A stretch of DNA of 54,058 nucleotides, taken from Stentor roeselii. Its lineage: Eukaryota > Ciliophora > Heterotrichea > Heterotrichida > Stentoridae. Position numbers and translations under genes: made by a program. Location: contig RSEH01000293.1 of assembly GCA_006503475.1 (NCBI GenBank), positions 1-54,058 of the forward strand, written 5' to 3'. This document shows, in pieces, positions 27,876 through 36,286 of this stretch (position 1 is the first letter of the stretch; every line of letters starts with the position of its first letter). The notes beneath the pieces are model-generated. The model had not been told where the DNA came from, did not search any database, and saw only the letters and a program-made list of their open reading frames with translations.

Positions 27876-30125
27876 TTAAAGTCTTGATATTCGACTTGCT
27901 CTTTCTAAGTAAAAAATACCCTGCAACTGGTCAAGTTCTTGTTTCAAGTCACCTCCTTTGCCAGTTTCGAGTTTCTTTAAGAATTTGATGAGTAGTTCAC
28001 TGACACTGACAATGAGTTCACCTTGTTCAATCCTAAACTTTTTCTCTTCTTCTCTTCCTCGGAACTTCTCATTCATGACTTTGATCTGCATGTCTCTTTT
28101 GAGTATCTCAGCAGTGAAGTCCTTCATTTTCAGTTCAAATAAAGAAATTTCAGTTTTTAGTTCTTTTATTTCTCTTTCATAGCTTTTTTTCAACTGGGCC
28201 AAGGCAGAATCACTCATTTTTTTAGCTTCAAATAATTGTCTCTGGGCGTTTTTTTCAATATCTTCTTAAATCTTACTGCTTATTTTCATTTCATACTCAA
28301 GGCGGCACTCATTTACAGCTTTTTCCTGTTTAAGCATTTCCCCTTCCTTGATCATCTTCAAAAAAACATCTTTTAATCCATCTAAGTTCGGCTGAACAAC
28401 TTGCAAACTTGGTTTTTGCGTCAATTCTGCGATTTTCTGGCTAAGTTCAAGATTTTCCTCCCTCAGTCGCTTCTGAATATTGCTAAACTCCTGCGAATTT
28501 CCTGTTATTGCAAGTCGTGCATCTTCCAGTTGAGCATCCCAAAACCTTTTTTGTTCTTTCGAGTTTTTTCTTTCATTATCAAGTTTTGCAACAGTATCTT
28601 TATTAATTTCTTCTAAACTTTTGAAGTTTTTAAAGAATTTTTCCCTTTCTTCATCAAGTTCGAGTTGCAAGGCTTTAACTTCTAATTTATGAGCTTTTCC
28701 TAACTGACTTACAAGTTTCATGATAATCCTTCCTCCATCTTTCGCATAAGACTCAGAAAGACATTGAAAAGTTGCAGGTCCAAGGCTGCTATTCGCTGCT
28801 TTCTAACTAAAACTTACATCAAAAATAGCTGAAAACTCTTCAGGAAGCCAATGAAACTTTTCACTTGTCATGATTTTATCTTCCATGGTATCAAAAAGTT
28901 CTCTTAAAAATCCTGAAGCTTTAGATCGAGAAGCTTGAAAATTTTGACTTAAAAGAGTTTCAAGTGCCGAGTCGCAACGATCGAGAAACTTTGACCTGAC
29001 CTTCGCAGTTTCTTCTTTGAGTCCTGAAATCACTGGAACCTTGTCGATGATCTTCAGGCCTGACTTGCGTGCTTCTGATTCCAATGCTCGTAGATCAGAG
29101 TCTTCTTTAGGAAGTTCAGATCTCAGTTGTTTGATTGATTTTTTATAAGAGTTGTTTGCAGCGCGATAAGCTTCTTTCGTTTGAATGTCAATTGTTCGCT
29201 CCCAGGCTGTTGAAATGGTCGGCACTGCATCTCGGTTGATGGCGTCGATGTATTGTTCAAGAAGAAGACTTAGGGACTTCCCACTCACAGCCACACCTTC
29301 CACTGTCTTTGAGGTGGTTGATTGAAGGACTTGACTTACGAAGTTAGTCACTTGTTGCTTGAAGTCATCTCGTAATTCTTCAAAAGGCACTTCTTGGATG
29401 TTTCGAAGCTTTTTGTCTTTGTTTATTGGACGCACAAAGGTGAAACATTCGCGTTCTCTGAAAAAGTCTTTCAGGATTTTACGGATCTCGTTCTTTGAAT
29501 TGCCTTCTAAACTGGATGAGGTTGTTTGGGATAGACATTCTTCTAGGTATTGGTTTGATGAGATTGATTTTCCTTCTTTGTCTACTAGTTGAAGGCAGAA
29601 GTCTCGGATTGCCCAGATGAACTTTGGGAAATATTGACTGTACATGGTTGAGGACTGCGAAAGGTTCGGGGATTTAGAGGATTTTACGTGGATGTGCTGG
29701 GTCAACTTACAAACAAGCGACAAGTCCTCCAAAGCCTGTTCATCAATACTTCCCATCGAGTTGTAAATAAAAGTCGAGCTAATCAAAACAGAAATCGAGA
29801 AAATAATCATATCAATAGTCTGATCCCTTTCCGGAGATCCAAGTCCTTCAGTATCAATAAGCAGTACCTGTTTATTCCTAAACTTAACCGGGCTTCCCCA
29901 GAGCCAAATCCCTTTCGTACAAGCATTAACACTAGGTCCAATTTCAAATCCATGTTGCCTTCCCATAAGTCTATTCAACAAATAGCTTTTCCCAGTTCTA
30001 TACATTCCAGCAACAGAAACAACCGCAACTTCCTCATCAATTTCCTTCATCATCTGAATAGCTTCATAATTAAGCGAGCATTTTCCAGCCTGATCGATTT
30101 CCACTAACAAAACAGGTGAGTCCAT
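27876..30125 (-). CDS. Guanylate-binding-protein family GTPase with long coiled coil, two introns
   Basis: Three exons (28818-30125, 28277-28802, 27876-28261) give 739 residues. The large-GTPase domain has P-loop GMYRTGKSYLLN (40-51), ACTKGIW around Thr70, DTEGLGS (91-97) and FIWAIRDF, whose RD matches the GBP guanine-recognition motif. Helical-domain residues to about 436 follow, then roughly 300 residues of charged coiled coil carried by exons 2 and 3. GBP-type GTPases self-assemble on nucleotide binding and act on membranes. Protist members are poorly characterised, so the role here is open. Both introns are 15 nt and cause a stop if retained. The start is 37 nt from the divergent NFX1 gene. 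The coiled coil gives it a length above that of animal GBPs (about 590). Confidence 0.92.
28262..28276 (-). other. 15-nt spliceosomal intron
   Basis: On the minus strand GTAAGATTTAAGAAG, phase 1. Retention gives an in-frame TAA. Removal extends the GBP coiled coil. Confidence 0.85.
28803..28817 (-). other. 15-nt spliceosomal intron
   Basis: On the minus strand GTAAGTTTTAGTTAG, phase 0. Retention ends the protein at an in-frame TAG. Removal continues the GBP gene into its coiled coil. Confidence 0.85.
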
Positions 30126-30162
30126 ATTTCAAAAGCTATTCTGATCTATTACTTCGCTTATA

Positions 30163-32751
30163 ATGGAATCCAAGCCAACCCGATACAAGCGGAAGAAGCC
30201 GCCAGGTCCTCCTCCAAGCCAAGCCTCGAAGAAAGGGTCTTACCAGAAATGGAAAAGACCAGAAGGTTCCGAACAATACAGTGAGTTGCAGTCCAAACTT
30301 CTCGGAAGAGAACTCGAGTGCATGGTCTGCATGAACCAAATCGGTTGGCGTGGAAAGATCTGGAGTTGTGACCAGTGCCGCATCCCGGTGCACCTCACTT
30401 GTATTAAAAAGTGGAAAGAAAGCTCAGGAAATCGATGGAATTGCCCTGCCTGCTTCTTTGAATATTCGACTGAGCCTAAATACACTTGTTTCTGTGGAAA
30501 GATTGAAAATCCACAACCTCATCCAATGGTTCCTCCTCATTCTTGTGGAGAAGTCTGTGGAAGGAATAGAGGAATTGACTGTCCACATCTTTGTCCTCAA
30601 CTTTGTCATCCTGGAGCTTGTCCTCCTTGTACTTCAATGGCGCCTAGCAAGGCTTGTTTTTGTGGGAAGAGTTTTTTTCAGCCGCTTTGTAAAGATCGTT
30701 TAATTGGCCGTTGTTGTGAAGAGCTCTGTGAAAAGCGACTTGCTTGTAAGAATCACTTTTGTAAGAAAAAATGTCATGATGGTCCTTGTGAAAATTGTTT
30801 AGTTGTCAAGGAAGTTGACTGCTTCTGTGGAAAAGAAAGAGTTACTGTTAAGTGCGGGGATCAGAATGTGTGTCAAGGGGTCTGTGGCAAGGTACTTGAC
30901 TGTGGAAAGCACTTTTGTGGTGATAAGTGTCATGAAGGTCTTTGCAAGTCCTGCAAGTTAACTCCTGAATTTATTAAAAGATGCCCGTGTGGAAAGAACT
31001 TGCTGGAAATGATCTTGTTGAACCCTAGAAGCTCTTGCACGGACCCTGTGCCTAGTTGTTACGCGACTTGTGACAAGCAACTCGCCTGTGGGCATAAATG
31101 TAAAGCGAGTTGCCATATAGGACCTTGTCCTCCTTGCAAAGCGACTCAAGAAGTGCCTTGTAGATGCACTCGAACTTCTCAAACAGTAAAATGCGCAGAA
31201 CTTTTAAATCAAGTCTTATGTTCCAAGCAGTGTTCTTCTAAAAAGTCCTGCAAAAAGCATAAATGTCAGACAGTCTGTTGCCAAGGCCTTGACGATCCTT
31301 ACAGTGACCAGCATCGATGTGTTGAGATCTGTGGAAAGATGTTGAAATGTGGAAAACATACTTGTTTAAGTCATTGCCACATTGGGAACTGTGAAGCTTG
31401 CAAGGTAGTCACTCGGGTTCCTTTATTTTGCCCATGTGGAAAGACTTTTAAAGACCCTCCTCTTCGTTGTGGCACTTCTGATATGGTCCTTGAATGTATG
31501 TTTAAATGTGAAAAAACTCTTCCTTGTGGCCATTCATGTCTTTCTTTATGTCATGAAGGAGATTGTCCTCCTTGCTCTATTCTCATTCAAAAAGACTGCA
31601 AATGTAAAAAACTGATTCTTCCTGTCAAGTGCTCGATCAACAGTGTTTCTTGTGGCAAGATCTGTGGAAAGCCTCTGCCTTGCTCACATCTTTGCACTGA
31701 TAAATGTCACACTGGGCCTTGTGGAACTGAACAAGTCAGTCACCTCTGCAAGAAAAAAAGAGAAAACTGTGAACATACCTGTTTAAATAACTGTCATTTC
31801 CCTGAACCTTGCCCTTCTAATCCTTGCACTGTTAAAGTCAACAAGTCATGCAGTTGCTCCAGTCGGAGTCTTTCAAAGATCTGCTCTGATGCACAGATCA
31901 TTGAATGTAACGACGAGTGCCTTATCATCAAAAGGGACAAAGCCTTACGTGCTGATAAAGAACAAATAAAAGAAATTTATTCTGAAGAACTTGTCGAATT
32001 CGCTTCTAGCAATTTAGACTTCGTTAAAAAAGTAGAAGAAAAACTTGCTAGCATTATCAAGACTAAAGCAAAGACAACCTTTATGCCGCCAATGAAGGAT
32101 AAACAGAGGTGGCTTTGTCATGAACTCGCTTCGAATCATTACAAACTTGACAGTGAAAGTTTAGATAAAGAACCTTATCGATCGGTTTATGTTCATCTTA
32201 CTGTTGAAGCTCGTGTTCCAACACCTTTACTTTCTGAATTCGTTTCACTTGTCAGTTCAGGGGTTGAAGTTGAATTTGAAAAGAAAGAAATTTTAGCGAG
32301 TTTGCTTTTTTATCAACTTTCTGCTTCTGTTACTTCTGAAGATCTCACTGATGTGCTTCATAAGTTCTCTGGTGATTTCTTTATTAAATGGGAAAATGAC
32401 CATAGTGCCTATGCACATTTTTTCAGCATTCATCAATGCACTGAAGCGGAAAAAACATGTAAAGCATCTCCAGGGCAGTTCTCGATTGTAAAAATGACTG
32501 TCAACACACCGCAAGAGGATACTTCAGGCTTTAAAAAACGTTTTAGAAACTCGAAAAAACCGAAAGAAGTTCTTGAATTTGAAGAGGAAGATGTGAAATT
32601 TGAAACTGCTAGTGATAGTTTTGCGAAGAGTCTTAATAAAGCAGAATCGATTATTCAGGGAAAAAATACTTCGAATAATAAACGGAAAAATACGAATGAA
32701 GGAAGTGAGGATAAGAAAAAATCGTATTTTTTGCAGTTTGGCGAGGATTAA
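30163..32751 (+). CDS. NFX1: NFX1-type zinc-finger protein with RING-like and R3H domains
   Basis: 862 residues. A basic N-terminus (KRKKPPGPPP) is followed by a RING/PHD-like finger (C53, C56, C69, C72, H77, C80, C94, C97). A long array of NF-X1 repeats occupies about 100-590, with recurrent CG..H.C...CH.G.C..C units such as CGHKCKASCHIGPCPPC. At about 620-690 an R3H-like domain is present (FMPPMKDKQRW, LCHELASNHYKL, EPYRSVYVH), the feature separating NFX1 from NFXL1. NFX1/FAP1/shuttle-craft proteins act in transcription control, translation and RNA turnover in the nucleus and cytoplasm. The C-terminus is acidic, then Lys/Asn-rich. The ATG overlaps TATA (TTATAATG). An E3 ligase role through the RING-like finger is inference. 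Confidence 0.93.
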   Translation: MESKPTRYKRKKPPGPPPSQASKKGSYQKWKRPEGSEQYSELQSKLLGRELECMVCMNQIGWRGKIWSCDQCRIPVHLTCIKKWKESSGNRWNCPACFFEYSTEPKYTCFCGKIENPQPHPMVPPHSCGEVCGRNRGIDCPHLCPQLCHPGACPPCTSMAPSKACFCGKSFFQPLCKDRLIGRCCEELCEKRLACKNHFCKKKCHDGPCENCLVVKEVDCFCGKERVTVKCGDQNVCQGVCGKVLDCGKHFCGDKCHEGLCKSCKLTPEFIKRCPCGKNLLEMILLNPRSSCTDPVPSCYATCDKQLACGHKCKASCHIGPCPPCKATQEVPCRCTRTSQTVKCAELLNQVLCSKQCSSKKSCKKHKCQTVCCQGLDDPYSDQHRCVEICGKMLKCGKHTCLSHCHIGNCEACKVVTRVPLFCPCGKTFKDPPLRCGTSDMVLECMFKCEKTLPCGHSCLSLCHEGDCPPCSILIQKDCKCKKLILPVKCSINSVSCGKICGKPLPCSHLCTDKCHTGPCGTEQVSHLCKKKRENCEHTCLNNCHFPEPCPSNPCTVKVNKSCSCSSRSLSKICSDAQIIECNDECLIIKRDKALRADKEQIKEIYSEELVEFASSNLDFVKKVEEKLASIIKTKAKTTFMPPMKDKQRWLCHELASNHYKLDSESLDKEPYRSVYVHLTVEARVPTPLLSEFVSLVSSGVEVEFEKKEILASLLFYQLSASVTSEDLTDVLHKFSGDFFIKWENDHSAYAHFFSIHQCTEAEKTCKASPGQFSIVKMTVNTPQEDTSGFKKRFRNSKKPKEVLEFEEEDVKFETASDSFAKSLNKAESIIQGKNTSNNKRKNTNEGSEDKKKSYFLQFGED

Positions 32752-32785
32752 TAAATAGATAGTTTTTTAAAAGGGATTTAATGAA

Positions 32786-33772
32786 ATGTTAAAAAGTTGG
32801 GTCAAGATCAGCTTGGATTCAGCTTATTTCGTGGCTGGGGAGAAAGTATCGGGGGAAATTTTTGCATGCATTTATGAAAAAGAGACTAAAATTTTAATCA
32901 AAGTTCGAGGAGAAGAAAAAGTGAATGTTCATAAAACAACAGGCCAGTCATATCGTCAAACCTCGTGCATCTTAAACCTTCAAAAAGAAATCCAAGATCC
33001 AGACCGTCAAGTAAAGTCCATCTTTCCCTTCGCCTTCAGCCTTCCCCTTTACTGCCCAGCCTCATTCCATCTATCAGACCACGACAACGCCCAAAACGAC
33101 TTAAATCTCCAAATCCATTACTCCTTAGAAGCCGAACTATTAAACACATCATCAGTTCTTTCTTCAGACCTTCAAGAATTCACAGTATTTTCAAAGCATT
33201 TCAGAAGTCCATGTCTAAAAGAATGGGACTTTTCACGATCCTTATTAAAGTCCTGCTGTTGCATATCAAGAGGTTCAAGTTTTCTAAGAATAGACTTCTT
33301 AGAAGACCCATCAATTCACAAGTTTCGAATACAAGTCCAGTCAAGATTAAATCACAAGTTGACATCTTTAGTGACTCAAGTTGTATTCAAAGCTTTTGTC
33401 GATTTGCAGACTTCGACTTCGTTGATTCAAAGAGTTTTGGCAAGAGACGTCAAGACAGACTCGGCTTTTTTTAAAAGTCCTGACTTTTCATTTGAATTTT
33501 TGCATGATTCTCAGTTTTGCATCATTGGACCGAATGTTGCGAGTGTTCAAGGAAAAATTTTTAAAGCGTCTTTTGAAGTGCAGGTCGTTGCTTTGTATGA
33601 TGTTGGATTTAGAACTAAGGAAATCACTTGCATGATACCGTTTTTAGTCAATCCTGCACCGACTTCTGTTGAAAAATTTGTTGTTCCGAATGACTGGATG
33701 GCTGCTGAACGGGTTAGTGACACTCTGGTGTTTTCTTCTGGATCTTCTTATAATACGATTTCTGAAGATTGA
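32786..33772 (+). CDS. Arrestin-fold protein, 328 aa
   Basis: ISLDSAYFVAGEKVSGEI (8-25) is the opening strand pair of arrestin-domain proteins. ILIKVRGEEKV then occupies the place of the family's hxxKGxE strand. FPFAFSLPLYCPASF (around 80-95) is the conserved PF.F.LP...P.SF segment ending the N-lobe first half. A second sandwich occupies about 165-315. Two Cys pairs (SCCCIS) lie at the lobe junction. Alpha-arrestins and VPS26-like proteins link membrane cargo to trafficking or ubiquitin machinery. No PPxY motif is visible, so the partner is unknown. The gene follows NFX1 by 34 nt on the same strand. Base composition flips within it: line 33061-33120 has 21 C and 4 G, line 33541-33600 has 6 C and 16 G. 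Confidence 0.82.
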   Translation: MLKSWVKISLDSAYFVAGEKVSGEIFACIYEKETKILIKVRGEEKVNVHKTTGQSYRQTSCILNLQKEIQDPDRQVKSIFPFAFSLPLYCPASFHLSDHDNAQNDLNLQIHYSLEAELLNTSSVLSSDLQEFTVFSKHFRSPCLKEWDFSRSLLKSCCCISRGSSFLRIDFLEDPSIHKFRIQVQSRLNHKLTSLVTQVVFKAFVDLQTSTSLIQRVLARDVKTDSAFFKSPDFSFEFLHDSQFCIIGPNVASVQGKIFKASFEVQVVALYDVGFRTKEITCMIPFLVNPAPTSVEKFVVPNDWMAAERVSDTLVFSSGSSYNTISED

Positions 33773-33839
33773 CCTGATGTCAAAGTAGTGAATTAGTCAG
33801 ATTAGATTAAAATCAGTTTCTTTCTAGATAATCTGAAAA

Positions 33840-34199
33840 ATGGAAAAAAACTCAGAAAAATTGCAAAATGAGAAAAAATCTGGAAATTTAGAAGTTTTTC
33901 CTCATTCTTTTCAAGCTGAAGGATTTCAGTTCAGTTTCAACGGGGCGAAACAAGAAAAGCAACCTGTTGAAGACTCCCCTTCACCCAGTAATGAAAATTT
34001 AATAGAAAAGCTAACAGCTCTAAAGTCTCAAATGCAAACAATAAACCTAAAAATCCAAGAAACAAGCGAAAAAGTTGCAGAAAAACAGAAAAAAACAGAG
34101 GAACTCAAATCATTACTAATAATTCGCCAAGGTCACTCAAAAGCTTCTGAAAGTTCTCAAGTGAGTTGCGCATGTCGAGATGACTGTTCATTATTATAA
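33840..34199 (+). CDS. Small coiled-coil protein, 119 aa
   Basis: A hydrophilic N-terminus, then a coiled coil at about 60-100 (IEKLTALKSQMQTINLKIQE) and a short Cys-containing end (SCACRDDCSLL). The CSLL terminus resembles a CaaX prenylation box (C-aliphatic-aliphatic-X) only loosely, since Ser occupies the first a position. There is no other domain. Its TAA is directly followed by the stop of the convergent gene with no spacer. Confidence 0.72.
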   Translation: MEKNSEKLQNEKKSGNLEVFPHSFQAEGFQFSFNGAKQEKQPVEDSPSPSNENLIEKLTALKSQMQTINLKIQETSEKVAEKQKKTEELKSLLIIRQGHSKASESSQVSCACRDDCSLL

Positions 34200-36014
34200 T
34201 TACATGATCGTCCCCCTTCTCGGTGATTTAAACCTTTCAAATTCTTCAATTTTTTTTAAATTTGAAGCGATTTTCATATCTTTGATCTTGATTTCTGAAT
34301 GTGCACTTCTAAGCATTTCCTTTAAAATTTCAACTTGCCTGTTTTTTTCTTGAAGGTCTTCCTCAGCTTTTTCTGAGACTTCGGACTGAACAGTTTTGAA
34401 CTTTTGGAGGAGTTTTTGATAGGCTGAAGACTGGGCAGATAACTCGTGTTCGAACCGAAGTTTTTCACGAGCCGCTTTGACTAGTTCTGTGTCTTTTCGG
34501 AAGACCTCGTCACGAAGGATCTGCGCCTGGGACAAGATTTTTTTTATTTGGATTTTTTGGGAGCCTTTTGTTTTTTTTTTATCTTTTCGACCTTCTATGA
34601 TGATTTTTAACTTTTCTCGAAGTTCTGAAGAGGTTTTTTTTAGTTCTTGGTTGATTTCTTGTAGTTCTTTTTTCCTTTTGTGGCTTTGCTCGAGTCTGCC
34701 TTTCAAATGACTGAGTTTTAACTTGGTGCTGTTGAGTTGGACTGAAAGTTTTTCGATTTCTGATGAAAGTGAAGAGATTTTCTCTCTTTGTTTGGAGAAT
34801 TGATCGTTGTAGACTTGAGGAAGTTTTGAAAGTTTGTTGATTTCATTTTTGAATTCAATTCTGTGTTTATCCATCAGCATTTCGATTTCTTTTAATTTTT
34901 TTGTTAAAGCTTCTTCTTTCGCCTTAAAACTATTGACATATTCATCTTTTTTCACGATTTCCAGTTCTTTTTCCTTTATCAAGTTCCTTAAACTAGCTTC
35001 AGTGCTGAGTCCTTCGACTTCTTTTACTTTATTAACAAGAAGGTTGTGTCTAACAGTTGCCAAGGAACTAGTTAATTCTTTGAAAAAAAATTGAAGGTCG
35101 ATAAAATTTTTTTCATTGTTTTGAAATGTTGGTTTTGATATGATTTCAAAGTATTTCTTTCCGTTTTCTTCAAGAATTTCCAGGTTTTTTCCAGCCCAGT
35201 CAAGGACTGAGTTCAGACGAGAAGAGTTTTCAGCCAGAAGCAGAAGTTGACTGATTTTTTTCTCTGATTCGATTTTTTCTATAAAGTAAAAATTTAGTCT
35301 TTTTTCCAGGTCTTCAGCCTGACTGGCCCTGACGAGAGAGTCTTGATATTTCAGAAGGTTTTCTTCAGTTTCTTTGTTTTTTATTTCTAGTTTCTCTTGA
35401 AGAGAGGTGTTTAACGAGTTTAAACTTAAAATCACTTCTTGCAACTTGAGCAGGTCTTCATCAGCTTCTTTTATCTGAATTTCTTGGCTTTGAAGAATCG
35501 TTTTGAATTGCTCGCTTTCATCTTTTAAGACATCTTGCATGATTTCCATTTCGATTTTTTCATTTTCCCAGGAATTCTGATGCTCCAAGAACTTCAATTC
35601 GATATCTTGCAATTTTTCAATTAAATCTTCTTTTGTTTGTCTCAGGTCTTCAACTTCCTTTTCAAGGACTTGGAATTGTTTTTCCAAGTTTCTGTCTGTT
35701 TGCCTTGATTCTCGCGATTTCAGCTCAGTTTTCAGTTCAAGAATAGACTTGTTTAAAGAACTGATCAGCAAGTCACGAGACTCGATCTGCTCCTGGAAAT
35801 GAAAATCAGGACCTCGAGGGTCAGATTGAAGTAATTCTAAAGTACGTCTCTTTGATTGAAGCTGGTTTTCAAGGTCTTGTAGATAGTCAGGGATCCAGAG
35901 AAGGAAAAGGTCAGATTCACGTGGCTTGCTTCGAGATCTTGGACCAGGAGGCTCCGTTGCTGCAGTTGACTGACGTCTAAGTGTGGACAACGATGAAGAC
36001 TTAGCGGAATTCAT
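34200..36014 (-). CDS. Long coiled-coil protein, 604 aa
   Basis: A Ser/Arg/Pro-rich N-terminus (about 1-35) is followed by almost continuous heptad coiled coil to about residue 590, with Glu, Lys and Leu dominating. No motor, catalytic or zinc motif is visible. Proteins of this build are common in basal bodies, cilia and the ciliate cortex, but sequence alone gives no specific family. It is convergent with the 33840 gene (0 nt between stops) and divergent from the kinase gene (272 nt). Confidence 0.85.
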   Translation of the reverse strand: MNSAKSSSLSTLRRQSTAATEPPGPRSRSKPRESDLFLLWIPDYLQDLENQLQSKRRTLELLQSDPRGPDFHFQEQIESRDLLISSLNKSILELKTELKSRESRQTDRNLEKQFQVLEKEVEDLRQTKEDLIEKLQDIELKFLEHQNSWENEKIEMEIMQDVLKDESEQFKTILQSQEIQIKEADEDLLKLQEVILSLNSLNTSLQEKLEIKNKETEENLLKYQDSLVRASQAEDLEKRLNFYFIEKIESEKKISQLLLLAENSSRLNSVLDWAGKNLEILEENGKKYFEIISKPTFQNNEKNFIDLQFFFKELTSSLATVRHNLLVNKVKEVEGLSTEASLRNLIKEKELEIVKKDEYVNSFKAKEEALTKKLKEIEMLMDKHRIEFKNEINKLSKLPQVYNDQFSKQREKISSLSSEIEKLSVQLNSTKLKLSHLKGRLEQSHKRKKELQEINQELKKTSSELREKLKIIIEGRKDKKKTKGSQKIQIKKILSQAQILRDEVFRKDTELVKAAREKLRFEHELSAQSSAYQKLLQKFKTVQSEVSEKAEEDLQEKNRQVEILKEMLRSAHSEIKIKDMKIASNLKKIEEFERFKSPRRGTIM

Positions 36015-36279
36015 TGATTAATACTATTTAATTTTGAGACTTTCATAAAGAATAGTTATGAGAATATTGACTTTCATTATTAAATTAAACTTTTTCTAGG
36101 AAATTCAGAAAACATTAGAAAAATTTAACTTTTTATTAATTTTAGTAATTTTTTCAACTTTTTGTTGATCAGGTCAATATTTTAGTGATTTTCTTAGTTT
36201 CGCTTATACAGCGACATATTGAGAAAAGCCATTATTTCCCGTTGAATCAAAGTTTTATAGAGAACCAGTCGATCCAAGT

Positions 36280-36284
36280 TATAA
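36280..36284 (+). promoter_or_regulatory. TATAA element 2 nt before the kinase start
   Basis: TATAAAA precedes ATGGGAAATTG. This supports the ATG at 36287 as the true start, rather than an upstream GTG-initiated extension of the frame from 36185. Confidence 0.45.
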
Positions 36285-36286
36285 AA

